Positions 51,321 to 60,919 are shown, numbered from the stretch's first letter. The stretch: DNA of 64,000 nt from Nonlabens sp. (GCF_018401815.1 NZ_JAGYKG010000001.1:496001-560000), one strand, 5' to 3'. Notes: generated by a model not told the origin, from the sequence alone. Numbers and translations: made by a program.

Positions 51321-52462
51321 TGTTTTTTAGTTACGGCGCTACAACCTGCCATAGTAGTAATTTTAATTGCCTGTGTAGGTGGCAAGGCGTCATTTCTACG
51401 CACCGTTTCTGAAACTACTTTTTTAGTGATTTCGATAAATGCTTTTTCTATGTCTGTCCCCTCTTGCATGGCTGCTGGTCGCCCTACATCTCCTGCTTCT
51501 CTTATAGATTGTATCAATGGCAATTCGCCTAAAAACGGAATGTCTAAATCTTCAGCGAGATTTCTTGCTCCGTCTTTACCAAAAATATGGTACCTGTTTT
51601 CTGGTAATTCTGGCGGTGAGAAATAAGCCATGTTCTCAATAATTCCTAAAACAGGCACATTAATGCTTTCTTGTTGAAACATCGCGACTCCTTTACGAGC
51701 ATCAGCTAGTGCAACTGTTTGAGGTGTAGAAACTACTACTGCACCTGTTAAGGGTAAGGACTGCATAATACTTAAATGAATGTCTCCTGTTCCTGGAGGT
51801 AAGTCAACAACTAAAAAGTCAAGGTCTCCCCAAGCCGCATCAAAAATCATTTGATTCAATGCTTTTGATGCCATAGGCCCACGCCATACGACCGCCTGAT
51901 CTGGTTGTGTAAAGAAACCTATAGAAAGCACTTTTACTCCGTAACTTTCGACCGGCTTCATTTTTGATTTACCGTCGACGTTTACAGAAAGTGGTTTTTC
52001 ATTTACAATGTCAAACATTATAGTGGCACTAGGACCGTAAATATCCGCGTCTAGAAGACCTACTTTAAAACCCATTTTTGCAAGAGTTACTGCAATATTT
52101 GCAGTAACCGTAGACTTACCTACGCCACCTTTACCAGATGCTACTGCAATAATATTATCAATACCTGGAATGGCTTTTCCTTTGATCTCTGGTTTCTTAT
52201 CGGCCGTTTCTGGAGCCTCTACTTTAAGGTTAACCTTAATCTGTGCTTTTGCATACACTTCTTTATGAATCGCCTGTAGAATAGAAACCTCTGTTTTTTT
52301 CTTTGCTTGCAGACTGTGGTTATTGATGGTTACATCGACTACGACCTCATCTCCAAAAACAAGTACATTTTTAATTGCACCGCTTTCTACCATGTTTTTA
52401 CCTTCACCTGGAACCGAAATGGTTTCCAATGCTTTAAAAACGTCTTTCTTTTCTATTTTCAT
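51317..52462 (-). CDS. Mrp/NBP35 family iron-sulfur carrier ATPase (ApbC)
   Basis: The protein has 381 residues. An N-terminal MIP18/DUF59 domain (~100 residues) is followed by the deviant Walker A VASGKGGVGKSTVTANI, LLDADIYGPSA, VVDLPPGTGDIHLS and a C-terminus ending TTMAGCSAV. Only one cysteine of the usual CxxC cluster motif is evident there. Translationally coupled to the NifU-like gene downstream. Confidence 0.94.
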   Translation of the reverse strand: MKIEKKDVFKALETISVPGEGKNMVESGAIKNVLVFGDEVVVDVTINNHSLQAKKKTEVSILQAIHKEVYAKAQIKVNLKVEAPETADKKPEIKGKAIPGIDNIIAVASGKGGVGKSTVTANIAVTLAKMGFKVGLLDADIYGPSATIMFDIVNEKPLSVNVDGKSKMKPVESYGVKVLSIGFFTQPDQAVVWRGPMASKALNQMIFDAAWGDLDFLVVDLPPGTGDIHLSIMQSLPLTGAVVVSTPQTVALADARKGVAMFQQESINVPVLGIIENMAYFSPPELPENRYHIFGKDGARNLAEDLDIPFLGELPLIQSIREAGDVGRPAAMQEGTDIEKAFIEITKKVVSETVRRNDALPPTQAIKITTMAGCSAVTKKQ

Positions 52463-52673
52463 TTTGAATTTTAGAGTATTATTCTATGAGTCATTTCAAA
52501 CGTATTTTAAGTAATACAAATAACATTACAAAGGTACTACTCAAAGCTCGTAATTAAAAACCATTCTAAATAAAAGGAATAGATAATCATTATACCGCTT
52601 TAGCCCCGCATCGATTGCGCATCATTTGCTATTTTAAAATGATAAAGCGATCTAGAGCACTTTTTCCAATTAC

Positions 52674-53186
52674 TTAAATGGCCGTCCCGTATGTTATGTC
52701 TTCTGTGTAAAGCGTCCTGTTCTCGCCTCCTAATTTAAAATCAACGGTCCCTCCTACTTTTGCCCCTATAATTGCTCGAGCGATAGGCGTGGTAAAAGCT
52801 ATTTTTCCCTGAGCGACATTTGGTTCGTCTACTCCTGTAATGGTAAACACCTGATGCGTTTTTAGTTTTAAATTGTTAACTGTTACAGTGGCGCCAAAAC
52901 GTATTTCATCTTGAGGTTGCTCTTCTAAAAGAATGGGACGGGCCGATTTTATTCGCTCGTTAAGTAATTTTATCCTTCCAAGAACTAAAGTTTGTTCGCG
53001 CCTTCTTTCCTTCTCATCTTCTACCGCGATTCCAGCAACATTTTTTTCTAATGCATCTAGTTCTTTTCTTAACAGGATTATACCGCTAGGAGTGACCTAA
53101 TTGATCACTTGATCAGGCAACACTGCTCTTTGAGGTATGACTACCGGTTCTTCTTGATCTCCTTCTCTGACATATCCTCTACTCAT
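52674..53186 (-). pseudogene. GreA/GreB-family elongation factor gene broken by a TAG
   Basis: From the ATG at 53186 the frame encodes MSRGYVREGDQEEPVV...LPDQVIN, then TAG at 53097-53099, then VTPSGIILLRKELDALEK and a full Gre C-domain (TITGVDEPNVAQGKIAFTTPIARAI and IGAKVGGTVDF) to a TAA. In relatives the motif is NYVTP, so a Tyr codon has become TAG by one base. Everything else is intact. It could be a recent pseudogene, read-through or a sequencing error. The start overlaps the end of the DUF2237 gene. Confidence 0.75.
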
Positions 53187-53613
53187 CTAGTCTGTATTTC
53201 TTCAACATTTCTAAAGTCGTATACTCTAGTGCCTTGTCATCAGTTGAGGCAAGTGAAATCTTAGGAGCAACACCAGCTTTTTCAGCTTCTAACCATCTTA
53301 AAATACACAAGCACCATTTATCTCCTGCCTTTAAACCAGGGAACTGGTATGCAGGAATAGCACGAGTAAGATCGTTTCCTTTTGATTTGGTATACTCTAG
53401 AAATTCTTCCGTCATGACTGCACAAACTACATGAGTCCCTTGATCTTCAGTTGCCGTGCGACAAAAACCATCTCTCCAATAACCCGTCATAGGGTCATTG
53501 CAGCAAGATTCTAATGCAGTGCCAAGCACGTTTAAAGCGATAGATTTTTCAGTAGTTTGTGACATAGTATAAAGCGGTATTGAACATATGAGTAGAAATA
53601 AATAATTCGACAT
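53179..53613 (-). CDS. DUF2237 family protein
   Basis: About 144 residues from the ATG at 53613 (an upstream ATG at 53661 is in frame). Family motifs are SIALNVLGTALESCCNDPMTG, YWRDGFCRT, GTHVVCAVMTEEFLEYTKSKGNDLT and PGLKAGDKWCLC. Function of the family is unknown. Unusually, a hydrophobic stretch (SNYLFLLICSIPLYTMSQ) precedes the core, which may be a signal peptide. The gene ends inside the start of the Gre-factor gene. Confidence 0.85.
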   Translation of the reverse strand: MSNYLFLLICSIPLYTMSQTTEKSIALNVLGTALESCCNDPMTGYWRDGFCRTATEDQGTHVVCAVMTEEFLEYTKSKGNDLTRAIPAYQFPGLKAGDKWCLCILRWLEAEKAGVAPKISLASTDDKALEYTTLEMLKKYRLDE

Positions 53614-53716
53614 TATTCTGTTTTTAGTTAAGTCTCTATTGATGAATAAAAATGACACCATCTGTCTTAAAATGAACTGCTATTCCCGTAAAGGATATTT
53701 TGACCTTAGTGGCTAC

Positions 53717-55117
53717 CTACTTGAACCGTTTGTTAATCCAGCTTGTTATGAGCTGCAAGGTCTCTGGATCAAAGGTCTCTTCTATCTGATCGTATTCTAC
53801 GCCACTACCAGTTGTTGCATTTTGAAATAAATGGTTGAGGCCTGGTAGTGTGGTTAAGGTGACGTCTTTATTTTTCGCTTTCGCGAAAGCGGATTTCATA
53901 CCAGCTAAATTGATTTCAGGAATCACTTGATAATCTAACGAGCCATTGATCGCCAGCACTGGGCAGGTTACTTGTTCCAAGTTAATAGCGGGATCATAAG
54001 TTAAAAAGAAGCGCATCCAGTTGCCAGAAAATTGCTTGCTTACCTCTGTGATATATTGTTCAGAATATTTAGACTCTAATGCATCAGGTGCTTTAGTTGC
54101 TGCAGCCGTCATCATTATTTTAAGTTCTTGTTGAAGAGCTTGGTTGGTAGCGTTTTTAGAAGCTAAAATCTTTTGGAATAGTTGATCCATTAAGTTCATT
54201 TCAAAATTCAGCTCTTTTTCTGGTGCGCTTTGAAGCTCGGCTCCTTTTCTCATTTGTGGTAAGAGTACTTGATCACCTCGCAAACCTGGTCCTGCCAAAG
54301 AAACAAAGAAAGCCACGTCTTTTTTATTGGTTGCAATTACTATGGGGGCAATCAAACCCCCTTCACTATGCCCTATAAGACCTATTTGTTTTTTATTGAT
54401 ATCCTTACGATTCTTAAGGTAATTCACCGCCGCTTCTACGTCAGTAGCAAAATCGGCACTAGTGGCATCTTGGTGTATTCCTTCAGATTGCGCGACACCA
54501 CGATCATCATACCTCAACACGGCTATTCCATTTCTGGTTAAATAATCTGCAAGTACTAAAAAAGGTTGGTGACCTAATAACTCTTCATTTCTGTCTTGAG
54601 GTCCAGAGCCAGAAATCAAAATCGCTACCGGCGGATTCTTCGCTTCTGAAGGCAGTGTTAAGGTTCCTGCTAATTTGATGTTGTTTGCCTTTGGATTGGT
54701 AAAAAAGACATCTTCTGTTTTATAAGGAAAAGGGGCTTTAGGTTCTTGAGGTCTGTTGGGTTGTACTTCTACATAGGCCTTCTTCTCTAGATTCATCTCT
54801 GCAGAAAAACCACCTTGATTAAAGGTCCCTATGATTTTACCTCCTTTTAGTTCGCCTTCGTATTTTATTTGATAAGCATTAAGTACTAGGGTGATTTTAC
54901 TTCCTTCTACAACTGCCGTATCCATAGGTAAAAAGGTTTTAGATTGCGAAGGGCTTTGCATTTTTGCCTTATACACATCATCTGTAGTTGAAATATCAAA
55001 CACCAGTGGCATTCCTTGAATTCCTCCCGTCCAAGAACCTACAAATTCTTGTGCTTTTGATTCTAAAGAATGGAGTAAAACTATGATCCAAAAAGTAATG
55101 TTGAGTATTGTTTTCAT
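53717..55117 (-). CDS. Secreted alpha/beta hydrolase with N-terminal beta domain
   Basis: The protein has 466 residues. Signal peptide about 1-22. The N-terminal ~90 residues form a lipocalin-like beta domain (SWTGGIQGMPLVFDI). The catalytic part has ILISGSGPQDRNE, LRYDDRGVAQS and the nucleophile elbow IGLIGHSEGGLIAP. A late Asp (INGSLDYQ) and His (LPGLNHLFQNA) complete the triad. Probably a periplasmic esterase or peptidase of the S9-like group. A palindrome copy inside encodes SAFAKAK. Confidence 0.92.
   Translation of the reverse strand: MKTILNITFWIIVLLHSLESKAQEFVGSWTGGIQGMPLVFDISTTDDVYKAKMQSPSQSKTFLPMDTAVVEGSKITLVLNAYQIKYEGELKGGKIIGTFNQGGFSAEMNLEKKAYVEVQPNRPQEPKAPFPYKTEDVFFTNPKANNIKLAGTLTLPSEAKNPPVAILISGSGPQDRNEELLGHQPFLVLADYLTRNGIAVLRYDDRGVAQSEGIHQDATSADFATDVEAAVNYLKNRKDINKKQIGLIGHSEGGLIAPIVIATNKKDVAFFVSLAGPGLRGDQVLLPQMRKGAELQSAPEKELNFEMNLMDQLFQKILASKNATNQALQQELKIMMTAAATKAPDALESKYSEQYITEVSKQFSGNWMRFFLTYDPAINLEQVTCPVLAINGSLDYQVIPEINLAGMKSAFAKAKNKDVTLTTLPGLNHLFQNATTGSGVEYDQIEETFDPETLQLITSWINKRFK
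53876..53891. repeat. CTTTCGCGAAAG palindrome, copy 11 (inside the hydrolase gene)
   Basis: A perfect 16-base palindrome, coding for AFAKA near the C-terminus. Confidence 0.9.
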
Positions 55118-55212
55118 GTGTTCAATTGTTATGTAAATTCAAAACTATATTTTAAAGATACTGTTAATTAAGGAGCACTTAAAAGCCTCTGCCCACAAAG
55201 AACACAAAGCTT

Positions 55213-55506
55213 TTAAGCTTTCTCAATCTGAGCTTTCAACTCATGAAGAGGTTGCACACCAGCGCCTTTCCAGACTTGTTTACCGTTTTTAAAAATCAGG
55301 AATGCAGGCACGCCTCTAATAGAGAATTTTGCAGCCAGCGCTTTGTTTTTATCCACGTCGATTTTAAGAATACGCACCTGATCTCCTAAGTCCTGTTTTA
55401 GTTGTTCTAGAACGGGCATCATGGTTTGACAAGGGCCACACCAAGTGGCAAAAAAGTCTATTAATACGGGTGTATCGCTGTTTGTAAGTTCTTTAAAGCT
55501 AGCCAT
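55213..55506 (-). CDS. trxA: Thioredoxin
   Basis: About 97 residues from the ATG at 55506. The redox motif WCGPC in FFATWCGPCQTMMPV, the cis-Pro segment IRGVPAFLIFKNG and the length are those of a cytosolic thioredoxin. It follows manA by 13 bases and may be co-transcribed. Confidence 0.94.
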   Translation of the reverse strand: MASFKELTNSDTPVLIDFFATWCGPCQTMMPVLEQLKQDLGDQVRILKIDVDKNKALAAKFSIRGVPAFLIFKNGKQVWKGAGVQPLHELKAQIEKA

Positions 55507-55519
55507 AAGGTTTGGTTTT

Positions 55520-56491
55520 TTACAAATAAATCTCAATAAGCTGTATTGAAGCAGCTTGAAACAATACCTTGTCTATTCCCACTGGCAATAAAATACATTC
55601 TCCTTTATTAATCGAGTAAGACTCCTTTTCATAAATCAATAAGGCACTTCCTTTTACACACATATATATCATAAAAGAATTGATTTGAGTAAGGTCCCGC
55701 TCGTGTTCTCCTGTTATATTTAAAAAATTAGTTTTAAAATAAGGAGAATTGATCAACTCATTAGCTTGGTTCTTTTTTCTAGTGTATTCGGTATGGTAGG
55801 TATCGTGAAGTTCAAAATCAATGGCTTCCAAAGCCATTTCAGTATGAAGCTCTCTGGTTTTCCCTGTTTTTAGATCTTTGCGGTCGTAATCGTAAATGCG
55901 GTAAGTAACATCAGAAGATTGCTGTATTTCAGCAAGTACCACTCCTGCGCCTATGGCATGAACTCTTCCTGTAGGAATATAAAAAGCGTCTCCCTCTTTT
56001 ACTGGAAACTCATTTAAAACCTCAGTAATGGTATTGTTCTTTAGATATTCTTGATAAGAATGTTGATCGAGTTGTTTTTTAAAACCTACGGTGATCACAG
56101 CATCTTCATAAGATGGCATGATGTACCACATCTCGTTTTTACCAAAAGAATTATGACGTTCTCTAGCAAGTTCATCACTAGGGTGTACTTGAATAGAAAG
56201 TGGTTTTTTGGCATCTATAAATTTGATCAGTAAGGGGAATTCCCCACCATACTGATGAAAAACTTCTTCTCCTAGAAAATCAGATTGATATAAGGCTATA
56301 AGTTCATTGATTGTTTTTCCTTTATACAATCCTTGCTTTACTAGAGTTTCACTTCCAGGCACTGCGCTTATTTCCCAAGACTCTCCTATGGATTCTTGAT
56401 CGTAATTTTTATTAAAATCTGTTTTGAGCTTTTCTCCACCCCAAATACGATAGTGAAAAACAGGCTCGAATTTCAAAGGATACACTTTCAT
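55520..56491 (-). CDS. manA: Mannose-6-phosphate isomerase, class I
   Basis: Zinc enzyme of about 323 residues interconverting fructose 6-phosphate and mannose 6-phosphate. The start YPLKFEPVFHYRIWGGEKL, zinc-binding SIQVHPSDELAR and KNEMWYIM, and YIPTGRVHAIGAG are typical. ATG at 56491 is used, since the frame upstream opens only with TTG. In an operon with trxA. Confidence 0.94.
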   Translation of the reverse strand: MKVYPLKFEPVFHYRIWGGEKLKTDFNKNYDQESIGESWEISAVPGSETLVKQGLYKGKTINELIALYQSDFLGEEVFHQYGGEFPLLIKFIDAKKPLSIQVHPSDELARERHNSFGKNEMWYIMPSYEDAVITVGFKKQLDQHSYQEYLKNNTITEVLNEFPVKEGDAFYIPTGRVHAIGAGVVLAEIQQSSDVTYRIYDYDRKDLKTGKTRELHTEMALEAIDFELHDTYHTEYTRKKNQANELINSPYFKTNFLNITGEHERDLTQINSFMIYMCVKGSALLIYEKESYSINKGECILLPVGIDKVLFQAASIQLIEIYL

Positions 56492-56698
56492 TAATGAGTT
56501 CGTGACTGAATGAACCTGCAATTTAAGATAACCACATCAAAATAGCTAGTTTACCCCCTTCAAATTAAACTTTTGAAGATCAAAGAGATGTGTATTTTAG
56601 TGTTGTTATGGGTTATCGCTAAATGAGTTATTGAACTTTGAAAAAGATATGTTTCTATAAAATTATAAAAAAAAGGATGCCAAATCACCATAATCCCT

Positions 56699-56706
56699 AT
56701 CTTTAC
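56699..56706 (+). promoter_or_regulatory. -7 box of uvrC, 6 bases from the ATG
   Basis: TATCTTTA is the same box sequence as in front of gldA. The leader would be almost absent. Confidence 0.45.
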
Positions 56707-56712
56707 TGAGCT

Positions 56713-58512
56713 ATGGAATTACCACCTTTAGAGGTTCAAATCAAAACCTTGCCGTTGTTGCCAGGAGTCTATTTGTATTTTGACAAAAAAGACAAGTTGC
56801 TTTATGTAGGAAAAGCGAAAAAGCTGAAAAAACGAGTTTCCTCTTACTTTACAAAAAGCCACGACAGTTTCCGCATCAAAACGATGGTTAAAAATATCCA
56901 CCGTATTGAACATATAGTAGTCGATACAGAAACTGACGCGCTGCTATTAGAAAACAGCTTGATTAAAAGTCGCAACCCGCGATACAATATCATGCTAAGA
57001 GATGATAAAACATACCCTTGGTTAGTGATTAAAAAAGAACGATTCCCCCGAGTTTTTCTAACCCGTAAAATGATCAAAGATGGTAGTGAATATTTCGGAC
57101 CTTATACCAGTGTTAGAACCGTAAGAACGTTGCTAGAATTAGTAAAAACACTCTACCCCATACGCACTTGTAATTACGATTTACAACAAGACAAAATTAA
57201 TGAGGGAAAGTTTAAATTATGCCTGGAATACCATATAGGTAATTGTAAAGGGCCTTGCACAGGGCTGCAACATGAAGTAGCATACAACCGAAGTATAGAA
57301 GCGATAAGAGGAATTGTAAAGGGGGACTTTAAAGTAGCTGTTTCTTATTTTACAGAATTGATGCAAGTCCATGCGGTCAACATGGAGTTTGAAGAAGCTC
57401 AGCAGTTAAAAGAAAAGTTAGAAATTCTTACGAGATACCAAGCCAAATCTACCGTAGTCAATCCTAATATTTCAAACGTAGATGTCTTTACCATTGTAAG
57501 CGACGAGGCCGCTGGTTATGTGAATTATCTTCAAATCAACTATGGAGCAATCACACGCTCCCATACCATGGAACTTAAAAAACAACTGGATGAAGATGAT
57601 CAACAATTACTAGAACTAGCCATTATAGAATTGCGTACTAGATTTGACTCTCAATCCACAGAGGTTTACACGCAGTTTGAGGTAGAGCTTGGAGAAAACC
57701 TCAAAGTAACCGTTCCGAAACTAGGAGACAAAAAACGAGTAATCGATTTGTCAGAACGCAACGCCAAATTCTTTAGACAAGAACAGTTCAAAACTATTAA
57801 AATTGTAGATCCAGATCGTCATACCAACAGGCTCATGGTGCAGATGAAAGCCGACTTGCATCTGGATGAAGAACCTAGACATCTAGAGTGTTTTGACAAT
57901 TCAAATATTCAAGGAACTAACCCTGTTGCGGCATGTGTAGTCTTTAAAAATGGTAAACCCAGTAAAAAAGAATACCGGAATTTCAATATAAAAACAGTTG
58001 AAGGACCAGATGATTTTGCTAGTATGGAAGAGGTGGTTTACCGAAGGTACCGCAGGTTGCTAGAAGAAGACCAGCCCTTACCTCAACTGATTATTGTTGA
58101 TGGAGGAAAAGGACAACTTTCTAGTGGAGTTACAGCCTTAGAACGACTAGGTTTAAGAGGAAAAATACCCATCATTGGTATTGCAAAAAGACTGGAAGAG
58201 CTTTTTTATCCCAACGATCCTGTACCTTTATACCTGGATAAACGCTCTGAAACCTTAAAAGTCATACAGCAAATGCGTAATGAAGCGCACCGTTTTGGAA
58301 TCACACATCACAGAAATAAACGCAGCAAACAAGCCATTGAAACCGAACTAGACAAGATTTCAGGAGTGGGAGAAAAAACAGTGGTAGATTTACTCAAGCA
58401 CTTTAGAAGCGTTAAACGCGTTAAAACAGCCTCAAAAACAGAACTTGCTGAAGTAGTGGGAGCCTCTAAGGCTCAAAAGATTATAGATTTTTATAAAGAT
58501 GAAAAAAAGTAA
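56713..58512 (+). CDS. uvrC: UvrABC system protein C
   Basis: Nuclease of 599 residues making both cuts in nucleotide excision repair. The GIY-YIG domain (GVYLYFDKKDKLLYVGKAKKLKKR), UVR motif (MEFEEAQQLKEKLEIL), the RNase H-like half (LECFDNSNIQGTNPVAACVVF, LIIVDGGKGQL) and terminal helix-hairpin-helix repeats (LDKISGVGEKTVVDLL) are complete. It overlaps the next gene by 14 bases. Confidence 0.97.
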   Translation: MELPPLEVQIKTLPLLPGVYLYFDKKDKLLYVGKAKKLKKRVSSYFTKSHDSFRIKTMVKNIHRIEHIVVDTETDALLLENSLIKSRNPRYNIMLRDDKTYPWLVIKKERFPRVFLTRKMIKDGSEYFGPYTSVRTVRTLLELVKTLYPIRTCNYDLQQDKINEGKFKLCLEYHIGNCKGPCTGLQHEVAYNRSIEAIRGIVKGDFKVAVSYFTELMQVHAVNMEFEEAQQLKEKLEILTRYQAKSTVVNPNISNVDVFTIVSDEAAGYVNYLQINYGAITRSHTMELKKQLDEDDQQLLELAIIELRTRFDSQSTEVYTQFEVELGENLKVTVPKLGDKKRVIDLSERNAKFFRQEQFKTIKIVDPDRHTNRLMVQMKADLHLDEEPRHLECFDNSNIQGTNPVAACVVFKNGKPSKKEYRNFNIKTVEGPDDFASMEEVVYRRYRRLLEEDQPLPQLIIVDGGKGQLSSGVTALERLGLRGKIPIIGIAKRLEELFYPNDPVPLYLDKRSETLKVIQQMRNEAHRFGITHHRNKRSKQAIETELDKISGVGEKTVVDLLKHFRSVKRVKTASKTELAEVVGASKAQKIIDFYKDEKK

Positions 58513-60739
58513 CTTCCTTTTGTTTTTAATCGTTATCGCTTTCGCGAAAGCGAATCATCTACAAGCGCAAAATGACCATCCTACTCCCAGACCAAAAATC
58601 GGACTAGTACTATCTGGTGGCGGGGCAAAAGGTCTAGCCCATATTGGAACTTTAAAGATTATTGATTCCCTTGGAGTAAAGGTGGATTACGTGGCGGGAA
58701 CCAGCATGGGGGCAATCGTAGGCTCTCTTTATGCCTCTGGATATACAGGGAGACAAATCGATTCTATTTTTAATATTATTGATTTTGACAAGATTATTTC
58801 TGATGATATCCCGCGTAGCTCAAAATCTTATTATGAACGCAAAAGCAATGAACGCTATGCGGTAAGTTTGCCTTTTAAAAACTTTAAAGTACTGTTCCCC
58901 TCTTCTTTAAGTAAAGGTCAAAACATCTATGACTTACTTTCAAAATTGCTTTCTCACGTAAAAGACACAGATGATTTTAGCAACCTACCCATTCCATTTT
59001 TATGTATTGCAACCGACATCACTACTGGTGAAGAAGTAGTCTTAGAAAGAGGTTATTTACCAAAAGCTGTAAACGCAAGTGGTGCCTTACCTTCTCTTTT
59101 TGCCCCTGTAACTATAAATGACCAATTGTTAATAGACGGAGGAGTTACCGATAATTATCCCATCAGTAAATTGAAAGAGCGCGGCATGGACATTATTATA
59201 GGTGTTGATGTACAAGACGATTTAAAGTCGCTAGAAGAATTGCGCAGTGCTCTCGATATACTTTCACAGATCAATAATTTCCGTACGATCAACGATATGA
59301 AGGACAAAGCTCCACAGACAGATATTTATATAGTTCCTGATATAGCAGCATACACAGTAATCTCTTTTGATCAAGGAAGGGAGGTTATTCAAAAAGGGGA
59401 AGAGGCGGCTAGAACACATGCCGACCAACTTCAAAGACTCGCCTTTGATCCGTATTCCAAACCAGAACTGTTCGTCCAAATGGCCGATAGTATTTATCTC
59501 AACACGATCAATATAAAGGGAAACAAGAATTATAGCAGAGCTTTTATTGCAGGTAGATTTAAGGTGAAAACACCTGGAATGGTGGCTTATACAGACTTAA
59601 ATATTGGAATCAATAATTTACAGGCAACTGATAATTTTGCTAAAATTAATTATGAAATCATCACAGACCAAAATGGCGGCCATGTATTAGATATAGATGT
59701 AGTGGAAAGCGATGTGCGTAATTATTTGCGTCTGGGTCTTCATTATGATGAACTGTTGCGCAGTGGAGCCCTTATCAATCTAACTCGAAAAAATGTGCTT
59801 TTTGATAATGATATTATATCTGCTGATGCTATTATAGGGGATAATCTCAGGTATAGTTTGGACTATTATATAGATAATGGTCGTTACTGGTCTATAGGGT
59901 TGCACAGTGAATTTGTAAGATTTGAACAAGATGTCAGCGCCGTATTTGTAGAAAATGTTATCAACATATCATCCCTAAGTGTGAATAGTCTTAGGTTACA
60001 ATATAGCGACTGGACACAACAAGCATTTTTACAAACGAGAATTAACAAATCGATAAATTTTGTTGTAGGCCTTGAAGTAAAGTCACTTCATGTTTTTACA
60101 GAAACTTTGATCACCGATGACCCCACTAACGATACTACCGATTTTTCTAACGGGAGTATGGGAAGTTTTTATGGTAAAGTATTAGTCGACTCCTATGATA
60201 ACGCTCTATTTCCTTCTTCTGGCTGGAAGGTAGAAGGTGATTTCCATCTATACGCTTTCAATACAGAATTTGGAGAGCGGTTTAAGGAATTCTCTATGGC
60301 GCAAATCGAAGTAGGGCATGCACAGCGTTTTGGAAATTTCACAGTTCGGGGAGCTGCACATATAGGAATTACTATAGGGGACACCGACAACTCTGCCATG
60401 GATTTTTATTTAGGAGGATATGGCTCTCGCAGGATCAATAATCTCATTCCATTTTACGGATATGATTTTATAAGTATTAGTGGTGGGTCCATAATTAAGG
60501 TGCTTTTTGAAGCCGATTATGAAGTGTTTAAAAAAAACCATATTGTGTTCAGTGCTAATTATGCAAACGCACAAGACAATTTATTTGAACAGAACAACTT
60601 GTTTGACAATGCGAGGTACACTGGTTATGCCATAGGATATGGTTTAGAAACCTTTTTAGGTCCATTAGAATTCAAATATAGCTTCTCTCCCCAACAGAAA
60701 AACGGACAGATCTTTGTTAATTTAGGTTTTAAATTTTAA
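58499..60739 (+). CDS. Patatin-like phospholipase with C-terminal outer-membrane barrel
   Basis: The protein has 746 residues. Signal peptide, then a patatin domain (GLVLSGGGAKGLAHIG oxyanion loop, GTSMG nucleophile, LIDGGVTDNYP Asp). A POTRA-like stretch (INIKGNKNYSRAF) and a ~330-residue surface-antigen-type barrel ending FVNLGFKF follow. This is the PlpD-like type Vd autotransporter/phospholipase plan. A palindrome copy lies in the signal peptide and supplies its AFAKA segment. Confidence 0.93.
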   Translation: MKKSNFLLFLIVIAFAKANHLQAQNDHPTPRPKIGLVLSGGGAKGLAHIGTLKIIDSLGVKVDYVAGTSMGAIVGSLYASGYTGRQIDSIFNIIDFDKIISDDIPRSSKSYYERKSNERYAVSLPFKNFKVLFPSSLSKGQNIYDLLSKLLSHVKDTDDFSNLPIPFLCIATDITTGEEVVLERGYLPKAVNASGALPSLFAPVTINDQLLIDGGVTDNYPISKLKERGMDIIIGVDVQDDLKSLEELRSALDILSQINNFRTINDMKDKAPQTDIYIVPDIAAYTVISFDQGREVIQKGEEAARTHADQLQRLAFDPYSKPELFVQMADSIYLNTINIKGNKNYSRAFIAGRFKVKTPGMVAYTDLNIGINNLQATDNFAKINYEIITDQNGGHVLDIDVVESDVRNYLRLGLHYDELLRSGALINLTRKNVLFDNDIISADAIIGDNLRYSLDYYIDNGRYWSIGLHSEFVRFEQDVSAVFVENVINISSLSVNSLRLQYSDWTQQAFLQTRINKSINFVVGLEVKSLHVFTETLITDDPTNDTTDFSNGSMGSFYGKVLVDSYDNALFPSSGWKVEGDFHLYAFNTEFGERFKEFSMAQIEVGHAQRFGNFTVRGAAHIGITIGDTDNSAMDFYLGGYGSRRINNLIPFYGYDFISISGGSIIKVLFEADYEVFKKNHIVFSANYANAQDNLFEQNNLFDNARYTGYAIGYGLETFLGPLEFKYSFSPQQKNGQIFVNLGFKF
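58537..58552. repeat. CTTTCGCGAAAG palindrome, copy 12 (inside a signal peptide)
   Basis: A perfect 16-base palindrome at codons 13-18 of the patatin gene, read as IAFAKA. Confidence 0.9.
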
Positions 60740-60919
60740 TCAAAGCTATCTTTGTTTTTTTAACATAAGTGCCAATAGCTCGCTAGCTGGGGAAAAAGCA
60801 ATTTGATAAGGGATTGAACAACAAATAAAAGCTTGCTGATTATTTAAAAATAAATAATACCATTTAATCATGGAATGGTCTAAAGAATTTCCGAAATTTG
60901 AGAGATTTAATTTCTAGCT

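Noticed and set aside
53639..53830. Short plus-strand frame between the DUF2237 and hydrolase genes
   Set aside because: It overlaps the C-terminal end of the hydrolase gene and has no recognisable features.
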